Part shown: positions 38,101 through 52,450 of the stretch, piece after piece
Numbering within the stretch: the stretch's first letter is position 1
Layout of the letters: each line of letters begins with the position of its first letter
NCBI GenBank assembly: GCA_023079485.1
Contig: CM041083.1
Location: forward strand, 110,773,554-110,837,553
DNA from: Archilochus colubris
Lineage: Eukaryota > Chordata > Aves > Apodiformes > Trochilidae
Direction of reading: 5' to 3'
DNA length: 64,000 bases
Made by a program: the position numbers and the translations under genes
Notes under the pieces: model-generated
Told to the model about the DNA's origin: nothing
The model's database searches: none
The model's input: the letters and a program-made list of their open reading frames with translations, nothing else

Positions 38101-41100
38101 TGAATAAAAGTAAATAAGGAACAAATTAGTTTAGCCATGCTGTCCACGATAACTATACATGTAAGAAAGAAAAAATTGCAGAATTAACATAGCAGCTGGA
38201 ATGCTTTTCCCCAAATCAAGAATCTGACCAGTTTTAAAATCTTTAGGTAGGGAGACACTGCTTTTGCAGTGACAAATTGTGGTTGCTTTCTCTTTCTGTT
38301 GATAAAAGATGCAAAAACACAGACTTCGTAATCACTTACAATTAAAACCCTCTGTCCAAAACCACATCATGTGTCATCAAGAGCTCCCACTACTGTGAAA
38401 GGTGTGCTCTACCAAGAAGGAGATACGAGGTAACATTTGTGACAATGTCCTGACTTCCTACTGCACACTTCAAAATGGCAATGGGACTGCAGCAAAAAAA
38501 AACCTTTCAGATGACTCAGTAGTATTTACTAACATTGTGCAGTGCTAGATGCAAGAAAGAAATAAACTCTGCTATCTTGGGCAAAGAACTATGTCAAAGC
38601 TGTAGACAGACCTCTGTCACAAAACGCTTGCAGCTCACAAAGAAGAGACATAAGTAGAGGAAAGTAGATACAAAGCACAAGTTAAGCACATAGGGTGATC
38701 AATGTGACTGCTGTTGTGCCAGAGTTGTGTGTTCATTCAAGTTGAATGTGCTGTGCAGAAGATAATAAAAAATAAAAAGCCACTATGCAGGGCAGGAGAA
38801 AACTGAAGTGATGGTGAAAAGACTGAGGAAGGGGGAAGGAGGAGCAAAGAGATATTCAGCACAGTCTGGAGTAAGCCCAGCTAAAACCATACAAACAACT
38901 CATCCTTGCCCAGGCTCCATCTGCATCTTCCTCCTTTCACTCTGCTCTAGCTGAGGTCTGTCTCTGTGTCAGCATCATGGGGTGAAGGGGGAAAATGGAG
39001 GGATCTCTCCACTTTTGCATGCTCTTTGACTGTCCAGGACTACCCCAGAGCCTCACAGTGGGGAGAAGATGCAGGAGAAAATGAAATGTGTGGTACTGAA
39101 GCGCTCCTCAGACATCAGCCCCAAGCCCTCCCAACCCCATGCTACAGATACCCATGCAGGGTGGGAGGCAATATCTCTGCAGGGTCCTGATGGGGCAAAT
39201 TCCCTAATGCACCATGTCCCACCAAAGGGAAGATGGCTCTCACTCCTGCTGTGTGGAATCCTTCTGCCCTATTGCTAATCTGGGCCTTACCTTTTGATAA
39301 TGTCAGGAGCTGCCAACAGCTGAGGTAAGCCAAAGGCAACAGTAAGTCAATAAAAGCACTTGACATGAAGGAAGGTGGGCTTTTTTATGTTTTATTTTCC
39401 CTCTGAAAACCTGACAGAGTGAAGACTGGAATTTGACCAAGGAAAGTCTTAAGAGTTTTCTTACTATATAATTCAATTCACTTGGAATACATCCAGTTAA
39501 TGAGGCTTTTGCAGTTGTGTGTGCTCAATACATTTGCAAGTCAAGCAAATAATCACGAGGCACACATTCATGTAGGTGTTCAGCCTCTGGAATCCACATT
39601 TGAACCAGGCATCTGTTCAAAGCACGAATCTCTCAAGACTCTAATTCTGCAGCCAGCCAAATACAAAGCGAGTGCTGAGGATTTCAAGCACTCTATCTAC
39701 CAAAACAAAATTATTTCAAATTGTTCAATGAGAACTAAATTTTTTACATCAGAGATAACTAAAACACATGCTTGTTTTTTCTAAGAGGATGCGGACTACT
39801 CTGAATGTCTTTTAAATATATGAAAGGTTTCTCAACTCTTTTCTTATAAGTAAAATTGAGATTGAAAACAGATCTTTAGAAACAAACTCCTTTGTAAGAC
39901 TATGATAAACAGATCTAAGGCTTCAGGAAGATTTTTTCTTCCTCATATGATTATTTAACCAGTATTTCATCAAATAGGCTTTGCATGTTGAGTACACTAA
40001 ATATTACATTTGTCACATATGCAGGTATTTTTTCTAATCATTTATTTGAAAATTCCTCACTTATTTATGCAGTTTTCGAAGTCCTGAGTTCCTGACTCTG
40101 TATTTCTAGTAAAATCCCTGAGGATATTTTTCTAACTCTTACAGTACTTTTTTGGTTTCAGTGAAATCATTAATTCTTGCAAACAAAACCACCCTATTAA
40201 TTTTAAAACTTGGTGTTTAAAAAATTTGCATCACACACTGATCTTTTATATGAGCACTTCTATTGGCATGAATAAGCTATTTGTAAGTAAGATCTAATAC
40301 CCTTTAATTTGTAGACATTTACCAGAGCACTAGAGCAATGTCAGTATTAACTGAGCACTGTGGCAGCCTATGAAATTTTAGCAGCTGAGTAGTATAATGT
40401 CCCATTTCACACCAGATTAAAAGTGCAGAGAGGTTAGTAAAGACACCAGTTCTGTGGGGAATAGAAAAGCTCTGAAAATCCCAAGGTAAGTGTCTCAGGC
40501 TGGGAACCTGAAAAAACCCAGCTGTTTCTGAAAACACACTGTGATTTTTTTTAAGCCACATTGTGGATCTGTGGATCAAACTGAAAAGCCTCCCCTCCAG
40601 TCCTCTGCCCAAATCATTAGCTGTCAGATCATCCTTGTACAGAACCTGCTCTGACTCACTGCTGCTACATAACTCTGTTTCCACTGCTCTTAGAACATGG
40701 GAATCAAAAAAGGCAAAATGTCTGGTCCTTAGCCATCTCAACGGGAGTAATTAGCAGGTTAGTGTTTATACAAATAGGAGGGGTTTGGACATTTTCCTTC
40801 TCTATTTTCCTTATTCAGAAGGAAATATTTTTCCACACAAGCAAGGTGCTGAAATTTTCAGTCAAGTGAACTGTGTTTCTGGTCGAAAGGGTTATCAAGA
40901 TGTCTGTGTGAAGATACAGGAGTCAGTGTGAAACCAGCTCTGTCCTTCAGAAACATGTGTCTAGAACTTGAGGGCAAATGAGAATTAAATTAAATAATGC
41001 AGAGAAAAGGCAATCTGAGTGATAAAGAAAACAGAGGGTGAGATGAAGTAGTCCTAAAGGAGATGAAAGAAATCTAGAGAAGGAAAGAATGTTGATGATT

Positions 41101-41877
41101 AAAAAACATGCAAAAATACAAAAAAAGCCAGCCAGACAACCTGAGAAAATTGGAGGCAAATAAGGTAATGTTCATGAGGACTTTGGTGTGCTGATGATAA
41201 ACACAGTGGTTGCAGTTTCTATGAGAGATTACCCATTGCTTAATTTTGTAAGACTTCAACATATGTAGACAAATGAGGTGAGGTTGTTTGATCTTTTTAG
41301 CAGTGTAGAAAACTAACATCTAAAAATTATTCGGTTTAGTTTAGAGAAAAATTCTGACATTTGATTAGCAAACCCACAGGATTTAGGAAGCTTAGAAAGC
41401 TAATCAGAAAGGGATTCTAAGAGATGGGGTGGGGGACAGAAAGGCCCAGGAATTTACCCCTTTTGTCACAATCTCCTGCATTAAATCTCCTGCACCCAAA
41501 AGAATATAGAAATAGCACTTGGCATTTAGAGGACACACAGGGTAACAGACTGGAATAGATTTGATAGGTATAAACACAGTCATACTACAGCAAATACAGA
41601 AGATACAGCTTAGAAAAACACATTGGTTGGTTAAATACCTTTTCCAGGATAGTTCTGTTGCAGGTTTTTAGCAGTAGGACAAACCAGGGAATCACAGTGC
41701 AATGTCTTTCTAAACCCAGATGAGTTTACAAACATTCCTGCATGAATACTCCTCTGACATGTTATGCTAAGCCTTTTGCTAAATAGCCTGCCCTGTAAAC
41801 AATATTTGAGATAAGGAGAATGCATTCATAATTCATGAGTGTATAAACTGAGGACTCCCCCTTGTCCTCCAACAGTT

Positions 41878-42112
41878 TCACAGGATCACAGAACTGTAAT
41901 GGTTGGAAAAGACCTTTGAGCTTCCTGTGTCCAACCATCAACACCTCCTAAAAAATAAATGCATACATACACACACATATATACATACATACCACCATGT
42001 CTACTAGAGCATGTCCTGAAGTGCCTCATCTATATGGTTTTTAAATATCTCCAGGGATGGTGACTCCACCACCTCCCTGGGCAGCCCATTCTGGCACCTG
42101 AAATCTCCACAG
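41878..42112 (-). mobile_element. CR1 LINE fragment with internal CATA microsatellite
   Basis: The plus strand has CACAGGATCACAGAACTG and GGTTGGAAAAGACCTTTGAG, then after a CATACA/TATA run, CATGTCCTGAAGTGCC and GGGATGGTGACTCCACCACC. These are hallmarks of the reverse complement of CR1. The microsatellite at about 41960-41992 interrupts it. The element is 5'-truncated and lies in the same orientation as ERG. Confidence 0.9.
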
Positions 42113-45100
42113 CTGTGCTGGGGCCACCACAGGCATCACAACCCGTAGAACAGACTCGACTTGCTCTGCAATTTAGTAAGTACAAGGCAGGTAAGGAAGT
42201 CCTTGCCTTTGCCCTGACAAAGGTTTCCTGGAAAGGAAGGCAGATCCTTGTTGCAGAGAGGAGTACATCTACTCCTCTGGCAATGGTGATGTCCCAGGGG
42301 ATGGCAGTGGCCTCTGCACAACACCCCTGCCAGGCCACAGCTGAAGGCTGCAGTAGAGCTCTCTGCTTGAGCTCAGTCACATTGAATAAGAGAAGTTCGG
42401 GGTCTTTGTACAAAAAAAGTCTTCTACAACTTCCCATTGTTCTGTAAAAGAAAAATCCAAGTGTTTGGCTTGTACTTCAGGCTTTGGATTCTCTGTGCAC
42501 TTGCCTAAAGTTTAGTGGTGCTTTGTGTAGGGCTTCTTTGCTTGCAAAGTTTGACTTCTTTGGAAGTTTGGGCCTCTGTTCTCTTCTGCTGGCCACATTC
42601 TCATTTACTGACACCAGACTTGTGATTGCAAATGGTCTCTGAAGTACTGGAGATTACACTTTATACTCACTGTCATGAAAATTTAGTGTATAATGGCTTT
42701 GTTTTCTTTTCTCCTAGTGCCCCCTGAACACTAAGCTTATAGTTTCAAACTGTCTAAAACTTTGTCCCTCTTAGGATACTTCATGACTCAAAGTACTTCC
42801 TTGACAGATTTTGTTTTCTCACCTTTCACTTTGATTTTTTCAGCACTGATTGGCACTGATTATTATTGCTTTAGTTGCTTACGCAGTAGTTTATAAATTA
42901 TTTTGAAACAAACTGCGTTGTTCCTGCTTCTGCTCAGCATCCAGTTTTGGTGTCATTATCAAATTTCAAAACTTCACTTTCTGCATCATCCCAGTCCTAT
43001 ATGCTTTATCTTATCTAGGATTTGAAAAGAGTGAATTCTGAGGATTTATCGAGCTTCCTTTTTAACAACAGTAGCTGCCAACTTTCATGATCTTTGTGAA
43101 CCTTAGGTTCCTTTGAACCTTAATTCTACAGTCAGCTGAAAACCTAGGACTATCAGTTTTCATTTCAGCTAATAAATACTAATTTCAAGGTTTAAGAGGA
43201 AATAAGATGGATAGAATATATACTGTTCCCTGAAAAACTGTGATTTTTAACCTCACCATCTTGTGAATTATGAATTCTGAATTCTGATTTTATTTTACTG
43301 AAAAAATTATAACATTGCTCATTGTGACCTTAATTTCAGTATTGCAGCCCACTGCTCTCACCCTCCACCTTGAAACTTTAATATAGGTCCTTTTTCAGCA
43401 TTTTCCCTCATCTTCTTATTCAACTTTCTGAATTTCTCTGACTCGTTCTCTTTTCACTAAAGAAATGAAGAGAAGCTAGGGAAAATGAAAGAAAAAAGAA
43501 AATGCCTTGGGGCTCACAGACACCCCAATTAATGCTGACCTTCCTCAAGTAGCCTACCAGTCCCCTTAATTGATCCTCTCCAGTCTCATAAAAGCCTTCA
43601 CTCCCCTTAAACTGAAATACTGGAGAGAAAATTGCTACTAAGATAATAGAGGTAAAGAGTCCTAATTTGTTATATTACAGATATTGGATATTTTCAGATT
43701 TTAAAAAATGAGCTGAAGCTATTGGCATTGTCATACTATGCAGAAAATATATTTCTCCAATAGGTTAGACTGACGGCTTTATTTCTTTACAGCTTCAGGA
43801 GTAAAACTAATATTGGACTTATGATGGCAAAAAAATACCTAAATCCTAGCTTACAAACCAGAAACATAACCAGAAATCAATTTGACTCATTACTTTTATT
43901 CATTAAGAAGCATATCCTAAAATTCTAGATTACTGAGTGTTTATCTACATCAGATCCTTAGATAAGGTAGTTGGTTTGTGTCAGATCTACCTTTGCACCT
44001 CGGATGAGGTCAAGACCTAAGTGGTTTTAACACCACTTGCAGCCCCTTAAGAAGCAAGTAAGAAAAGCTGAGGAGGTGTGTTTAGTTCTTCTGCAGGGTC
44101 TCTGCCCTGTGATGGGTTCAGACCTGTTACAGGAAGTGTTCAAAGTTTTTAAGCCAAGCTTCAGAGATAGAGAGTACTTAAAAGCAAGACAATTTGGATC
44201 TGTCTCCTGGATTTTAAGCCTTTAGGCTAGATCTTTCATTACTCCAGTCTTTTGTGGAAGAAAACTGATGCTTTAAGTGTTCGTACAATTTAAGAAACTA
44301 TCCTTTAAAAAAATAGCTAAATATCACAAGACTCTTGATAAAAAATTGTGAGAGTTGGCAAGAATTGCATCTTCTAAGAAGTAGCTGAGACTGACAGAGA
44401 CTGAGGCCAAACAAAACCTCTATGAAAGGGAAAAGCAGCACTATGAAGAGAAATATATTTTGAATTGAATTTGGACTGGTTTGGGCTCTAAAAGGTTAGA
44501 CTACTATGTGATGAAGATGTGGGGGGAAAATGTGAATCTTAAGACAGCTAAAATTTAACATTGATGCTAATTGGAAAGGATCTGGGCACAATCAGGGAGA
44601 AAGAATGGAAGCAGATTGAGTTGGAAGTCAATAATTTACACATAAAATTTATTGATTTTGTTTTAATTCAAATGAATTTTAACAGCTATTTAAATGTTTT
44701 TTTAAAAAAAAGGTGTTGTAGTTGTCAGACCTGCAACACACTGGCCTGCCAAGCAGTTTTCCAGTTTTGATTGTTAGCTCATTTTGAATGTTTGGAGCTA
44801 AAGCTTCCCATCCTAAGTGAGAAAACCAAATACAAAAGCATCGCATGAGTAAAAATAGCTGGTGGCAATCTTTTGTTCTAAATTATGTCACTAGTACCTA
44901 TGTGAATAAAAACTTAAACCAAGCAATTTTTAGCCATTCAGCTGGTTGAAACCACAGGTTGGGAGGAAGATAAAAGAGAGGAGTACAGTTAAGCCATTTT
45001 GCTCAAGTTCATCCCCTGTGTGACTTTCTACAACTTTCTGTAACAGTATTTTACTAAAGAAAGACTTTTCCTAGGGAAAAAAAAAATACTAACTTTTCTT

Positions 45101-46388
45101 TACTTTTTCAAGAAAGGTAGCATTTACTAAGCTGGGTTTTGTTCCACATCAGTAAAAGCAGGTAAGAGTCATAACACCACTTTCCAGTTGTGAGTAAGCA
45201 GTCTGCCTTCAAAAAGCTCTTTGAAGTCTCACTGAGCAGAAAAAGTGGGAGCTCTCAAGTTGATCAGCACCTTGGGAAATCAAGATCCTTGTTCAGGGCA
45301 CTAAGCATGGATTTAATAACCTATCCCGAGGGACCATTTCTGTGAAAAATTCATCCTGGTCCATTTAAAGACTTTCTACTGAACTTGCCTCCTTTGGCAT
45401 AAAGCAGCAATGATTTAGTTTGGATTGTAAAGATTTACTATGTACTTTTCCTATCTTATTAGAACCAGTAATGGAATTCACCCACTTGAATTTTGTTGGG
45501 GGTGAAGACTGAGACATCCAGAGGTTAAATTCCTGCCTACTTTTCATTTTAGCTTAATAACTGCAGTGAGTATGCTTCCTTAAAAACCTGTAGATTCTGA
45601 ATCAAAGGATTTTTTTTTTTCTTTATATCACTAATATTGAATCCTAAGAATGCAGCAGTAAAATTACTAGACAACACTGATTAAAAGAAAATTTTTTAAA
45701 AAATCCAACAACTTAAGAAATTGACAGATGACTGTAAATAGAAGTTTTCTGACAAAATCTATTTTCCAGTTCACTTGTTAATTTTGGTAAATGTTTCTAT
45801 AAAATATTTTAAAAATAAATAGTTTCAGTAAAGACCATCACTGAAACACTTCCAGGAGAATAACTGGAGCACTATTACTAATAACGCATTCAATTTTTTT
45901 CTTCCCATTATGTAGGAATCCCATGCATGGGACACAAGGAGTCCTTTTTAGCAGTATATCCATCAGTGTATCAGACAGGGCGATGATCCGTCTCTCTGTA
46001 TCCTTTTCCTATATTTTTGCTCCAAAGCAGATGAAATATGATTTTTCTGATGTCTCCCTGAATGTTAAATCTCTTCACTACTTAATTTGTCTACACTGTG
46101 TATGTGCAGACACCTTCAACCCTACGGGTCCAAAAGATGTGCTGGATTTCTCTTATTAGTTTAATAAAAAGAAAATGGGGGCTGTCTGTCACCTCACCAT
46201 TGCAGAGCCCTGCACGATGAAACACATTTGCACGCTCTTAATCTAAAACATCAGTGGAATAGCTCAGATGCTTTCTGTTCAGCACACATTCATGCAGTTT
46301 GATGGATCACATCTACAATGACCATACAATGAATACTATGCTGCCTGCAACCCTCAAAAAAACTTGATTTTTTGGCTGGGGTGACCCA

Positions 46389-46460
46389 GCCTGATTCAGA
46401 CTTCACTGAAGTCAATGGAAAGACTCAGCACCACCAACAGGATCATGCTGATCCCAAGCC
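46389..46460. repeat. Possible ancient amniote repeat relic
   Basis: The words CCTGATTCAGACTTCACTG, AAGTCAATGGAAAGACTC and AACAGGATCATGC resemble the TGAAGTCAATGG...GGATCAGG signature of very old repeats that persist in reptiles and birds. Assignment is from memory. Confidence 0.4.
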
Positions 46461-47214
46461 AGCACAGGAAACTCTGAGGAAACATAAGAGCTACCCTGTT
46501 TGTTGCCTTGAATATTTGTTTAGTGTTTTGGAATTTAATGACTAAAGCTGCATGGAAGAAACCTGGCAGCCAGAGACCTTTGCCAAGTCATGTTATTTTG
46601 GTTGTATCAACTCCTGAAATAAACCAAAAACTCCAGCGAGATTTTTGTGGTCATGCCATAGCATCCTTGAACTCACTCCATCTGAATGTACAGGATCACC
46701 CTGTCCTGGTAGATATGCTCCCTTCTTGGCTAGCAAGGCAAAATTATGCTAGGAACATGATGTGCCCAGCTCTCCTCTCACTTTATAGCCATCTTATACC
46801 TCTGTAGCCCATTGGATATAGCAGATCCAGTTCTGACTTACTCCTGCTTAGAGAAAGAGGTAAATTCAACAGATTTACTATAAAGCCCAAGAAATACTCC
46901 CAAAGTTTGAATTTCTTCAAGTGACCACTGTGCTATATTTCTTCTAGCTGAAACAAACACCAATTGACTGGACAGAAGCATAGTCCCGGGTTCCATATCT
47001 CGTGAGTGACTATTTTGTTAGCTAAAATTTTCACCAAAAATACACCTTCAGAAATAAAATAAAAATTCACATTTAGAAGATGAACAAGGAGCCTACCAAT
47101 GACTCGGCTGCAGTTTGTGTTCATTAAGAGGGTTAAACCAAACTTTCCTGATTGTTTCTGTTGTTTATGAATCTCGACCTTCAGAACAGCACTGAAATGT
47201 GCTGTCTCCTAAAG

Positions 47215-47520
47215 ATGTTCCCTGCCGATATGACACACACTTTGCATTGTTTCACTGCACACAAGCATTAATATCCCAGAGGTAACCCACCCTTCTTTTA
47301 ACGGCTGGTGACAGGTCCAATGGCTGAGCAAAAATCAGTTGAAGGAAAGGGAAGTCTTGTCGGAAATGAGATTAATCTTGTAACGAGTGTTCAGCCCTGA
47401 TAACCCATCTGTGCAGAGAACTGCTTTAACTGGAGAGCAATTAACCTTCACCTGACAAACTCTGTCCAACCGTTATAAACAACATTAAAGGCACAGAATC
47501 CCCCTCTTTTTCCCCCCCTT
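47215..47520. promoter_or_regulatory. Candidate ERG +85-like haematopoietic/endothelial enhancer
   Basis: A compact block, richer in CpG than its surroundings, carries three ETS cores (GGAA at 47344, GGAAGT at 47350-47355, CGGAAAT at 47361-47367), GATA at 47399-47402, and the E-box CATCTG at 47406-47411, four bases after GATA. It also has a CACCTG E-box (47449-47454), MYB-like words (TAACGG 47299-47304, CAACCG 47467-47472) and a MEIS-like TGACAG (47309-47314). GATA plus E-box plus ETS is the known signature of blood stem-cell enhancers. The position, about 8 kb downstream of the MASTIK promoter, is close to where I recall the human/mouse ERG +85 enhancer. Motifs are seen; function is inferred. 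Confidence 0.5.
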
Positions 47521-49444
47521 ACGTAGACTAAACAATCAGATTCTGAATTCCATGAACATGGTACACGTAAGAGTGCCTTGATGACAAATTGCAGGAAAAA
47601 TTTTTTTTAAAGGTAATGGCTGTATGGAAATAATTTGAACTATGTCTCTGGCCACCACTTGAGTGGGTTGATCTGATTAGTAGCAACAATTTTGAGCACT
47701 TCCAGTGGAATACCTTAGGCATGAGGGAAGCTGATGTGAATACACCAAAGACTAACAACAATAAAAATGTATGCAAGTAGCAAAGAGCTGGCTAACCACA
47801 TCCCAGGAACACTGCTTTCAAACAGAGCATCTACTTCCCCACCTCTCTTGTGAGCTCAAAGCTCAGGGGCAACTTCCCAGAGCTTCTTCACCTGTGGCCT
47901 TGTGGAAATTACTTGCCAAAACTAACTTCAAGTTGCAGAACCCATCTGCAGTAACTTGGCTTTTGGGTTGGGTCCTCACAGAACCAACATCCCTGTCAAA
48001 TAGCTCCAAGTGATGCAGTCTCCCAAAGGGTCTGTAAATCCAGCCTCAGATTCCCAGCCTGTTAGACCACAATGTGACCTTAAACAACTGCCTTTCCACA
48101 GCAATCTGAGGAGACAACTGAACATGGGTCTGTTCTTCAAAGATGAACAGGCACAATATGTATTGTCAGAACAGCAGAGGACTAATAAAATCCATGGGGA
48201 AAGGCCTAGTTACCAATCTCAGTAAGAGTGGCAGAGACCTGGAATAATTCCAGAGGAATCATCAGTAAAACAATGTTCAAAATTTAGGCAGAGCTCCTGA
48301 ATAACTTGGGTGAAAGCCTGGCCTCAATCAAACCACTGGCCAAATATTTTTCACTTCATTTGCACCATTTTCAAATCAAGTTTTGTAAATCCTCATTCAT
48401 TCTATACATGTCCCTGAAAGCAATTACCCTGAAGTTATGATTAGCAATGGAAGTTTTCTTTATTTACTTTTCTTTTGCTCTAGGTTTCTCTTTTTCTTAG
48501 CAGAAATGCAAATATACAGGTTAGTCATGGATTTACTAATCTCTACAGTCAGGCAAAATTTCCATTTTTGTTTAATACATATGTCAAGAGATGGCCATGA
48601 CTTTAATATATCCAGAATATGCTCCAACATGTTTATTGAACAGTCCACCTCAAGAGCTATAAGGAATATTTCTTATATTTGGTGATGTATACAAACAAGG
48701 GATGAATGCAGGCAACAAGGAACTAGAGGGAGGGTGCTTGCTCTTCATCTGACATAATAAAAATGCATTTTGAAGCACCCTGATTTTAAGTATTTTAAAA
48801 TGCAGGGCCACTTTCCCTACCCTTGCAAAGAAACTCCCTGATATTTCACATTCCAACATAACCACATTGTTGTTAAATTATTACGCAGATGTGTTGTACT
48901 GTGGCTTAAATGTTTTAACAGCAACAGGCAGTACACTACCTTTATATTGAACAAGAAGGGCTTAGATCTTTTCAGTAAATTATATATTAACAGATGGGAA
49001 GTTCCTATTGAAAGCATTTCCTGTATTGGTAGCCCCTGATTTTGGCAACTTATCTGGGTAGGAAATGAATGCAGGAAGTATCTGTCTACAGTCTCTTTAT
49101 CATCAAGGTAATTGCTGTGGCAGCATTTTACTGTTTATCAAGGTAATAAACATTTCGTCTAAAAAAAGATGTTTTTCAGCTCTAAAGAATGAGGCTTAAA
49201 AACAAAATCTTACAGGCTTCCATTGCAATTGTGTAAAATATTCTGTGCAGAACTAATATGCTGCTACTTCTTTCCCTCAGTTCAACTGTACTTACAGATT
49301 TGTCAAACAAAACATTTCCAGTCTCCTACATCTTTTTTCCCAGTTATAGCACTGTTTCTCAATCTCTCATCTCTCATAAGGCAGGTAGGTCATTTTAAAG
49401 AGTTCTGCCAGTTCCCATAAATAGTTATTCACCACCCCTTCTGG

Positions 49445-49502
49445 CAGGTATTTGCATATACCCAGTCCTAGTAACGTGTTGTGTTTCCTTCCCATTTATC
49501 AG
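49445..49502. promoter_or_regulatory. Candidate octamer, ETS and GATA motif group
   Basis: TATTTGCATA (octamer-like) lies at 49449-49458. Some 25 bases on, GTGTTTCCTTCCC has two ETS cores on the minus strand next to a TATC (GATA) at 49497-49500. The GGAAACA arrangement resembles a FOX/ETS pair. The call is weak. Confidence 0.2.
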
Positions 49503-52419
49503 GCATGCTCAGCCTAGGAACACATACATTTAACCAGGAGAGTTACTGATCCCAGTTCCCACCCATCAGGTGAGACACAGCCACAATACAAATAAACACA
49601 GGTTGCAAATCAAAGGAGACATCAGATCATATACTTCCTTCCCCTCATTAATTTCCAAAATTCACCATTCCAAAAGATCATTTGCCTGGGCCACTGTATG
49701 TGGATGATTGTTTGGTGTGTCCTTCAGCCTAACCTAAAAAAAAAAATTGCTATTGTTTTTTAACCTTTTAATTTTCAGTGACATTTTAATGGCAATAATT
49801 GTCATATATTAATTTCACTTTGGATCAAACTAAATTGATGTCAACAATTAACAGAAGTGGTAATCACTGGTTTGTACACTGGAGTTATTAAAAACATTCC
49901 TAATATTATTTGTTTATTGCCAACTAATATCTCTTTCCTGAAACCAATGTGTAATGTTTCTAATAGGATGACTGTGTGTATGGTAAAAATCAACAACCTG
50001 GTGTCTAAGAATGCATGCCAAGGACAGAGGTAACTTCCTTGTGACACAGTTTTGCAACCTGATTCTCATCAGATTTCCTGAAAATTCCCCCTCTGTTCAC
50101 TGTGATGAGTTGTTTACAGGATTAAATATTCCTTCATTTAAGGGGAAAGTGGAGGAGGGGAAAGGGAGGGGTGAGGAGGGCAATAAATCAAGGGACACAG
50201 CACTCTCCAACCTCAGGCAGACTTGGTTTCAACATTTAAAATAATCCCATAAAGACACATTCATCCTTCAAGGACAGGATTGATACTTTTTTGTATAAGC
50301 ATTTTAAATTTTCTGTCTCTTTGTCAGTGTTTTGAACATAGTCAACACTTCTTCTATAACACACAAATATATATTAAAGACAGAAGGATGACTAGCAGAA
50401 CATATGCCATTTTGTCAGATAATTGGCTTTTCATTACTGACAATGTGGAAAACTGCTGGTATTTACTGTATAATTATCTATCAAAAGTAATTGGTTTTTA
50501 AATAGCTAATGATAAATCTCAGACACCACATGAAAAGATTTTTATTAACTTGATAAATTAATAAGTGATATTTTCTACTGTATTGTTTTTTACTTTGTTA
50601 AAATTAATAATACAAGTTATGGAAACCAAAATTTCTTTTTGTTTTCTCCCCTTTGCTGATTTTCAAAATAATTCTATTGGCTTGCTTTAGAAACTTGCAC
50701 CATGAAGCTTATCTTTTTGGGTGAAGAGCATTATAGGGGTTTATAAAATTTTACTTGGAAAATAAATATCTTCCTTTGGCATTCACATTTCTGGAAACTA
50801 CCTTTGTATTTATCTTTCTCCAAATCATTCTCCAAGAGCACTCGATTCTTTTAATATTATTTTTGAATGGCTTTCTCTAACCTAGGGAACTTGCTGAAAA
50901 ACATGTTGTTAAAAGATAATACAGATCTTGTTAAGAAAAAACAAACAAAGAAGACAACTCAGACAGTCAAACATATGCATTTTCCAGTTGTTGCCCCTTG
51001 CCTGGAGACTTAATTCTGGAAAGCAAAATCCTTATATTTTTATTTCATTTTGGCATATGTAGCCACAAACCAGCCTGAGTTAGATGACTGCTGATTGAAA
51101 GCAAAAGAAAACAACACAAAAATCCCCCAAATTATCTTCTTTTGTTCTTGTATTTGTTCCCTGGTATTGTACATTTGTGTTTGAGTCAGAGATACTATTT
51201 TACCTGTAAATAATTCTAGGACTGATTCTACTGCCTTTATTGGAACAAACTCTTCATGAAATTGGTGGGAACTTTGAATTATTGAGAGCAAGATCAAGCT
51301 AAGTGCTTTAAGGCATTCTTCATGTTCTTGCTTCTGCTTCATCAGAGCACTCAGGTGTGTGCTTAGCTTTAAAAGAGGTTTGTGTCATATCACTCATGCA
51401 ATGCAAGTATTTAGAAGCTTAAAGTTAAATATACTATTGGATCATTTGCTAACTGAATCAGAACACAAAGGAATAATCTGTATAATTTTTTAATGACAGG
51501 AACAGAAGGACAAATTACTGTATTAGTTCTCTTGGATTCAGAGCAGATGCAGTCCTGTAAACAAAAACTTAAAGATTTAAACATTTCCATATGCCAAGAC
51601 AATTTTTTTTAAAAAAACTGTCTCCAGCTTTCCTTGGATTCAGAAATATCTCAGTGAGTACTTAAATTTTCTAAAAGAAAGTGATAGAAAAGTACTACTG
51701 TAGAGAGAGGCACAGGCTAAGATTTATCATTAAAAAAAACCCAACAACTTGCCACTATATTGCTGCTTTAATCAGTATAATTATGTCCGCAGTTTTAAGC
51801 CTCAGAAACCTCAAAGATTCTCTTGTCCTTTATCATAGACTTCCACATGGACTAGGGCATTAGAAAACAATAATAAAAAGTAGAAAAATGCACATTTAGA
51901 AGTAAAGTAGTATAAAATAAATATACACAAATTTAATCAGTAAGTCACTGTAAAATTAAGGTAATTTAATGAACAGCTTTTATAATGCTAATTGGATTGG
52001 AAGGCAAGGAGAAAAAAATAAGATGACTTGCTACATGGCAAGGAAGTAGAACTGTAGTTACATTTTACTATTTAATGTTCTTTACTACAAGATTAAAAAA
52101 CCAAGATGGTCTTCAGAATACGTCTTTTTACTTCACCCCAAGGTAACACTAAATACTTTTTACTCCATTCTATTAAAAAACCTCACAAAAAAAAAGATGC
52201 CAACTTCAGAAGCCTTTGATACTTTTAAAACTGCATTTACAGTGCCTAGTGAGAGGCTTATAATGATCAGTGCTGAATTGATTTTAAGTTTTCATCACCT
52301 TTGGTGCTCTGCACTATTGTGCTAATGCATGTATCTGTCAGGTATTACTTGTGCCAGGAGGAAAAAAAAACCACATCCCCTTATTGCTTAAGGGGATGAC
52401 TGTTGAAAAAAAGTTGAAA

Positions 52420-52450
52420 AATTAAAAAAAAAAAAAAAACAAACTTAAAA
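52420..52450. repeat. A-rich run
   Basis: About 17 A with neighbouring short A-runs on the plus strand. Confidence 0.8.
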
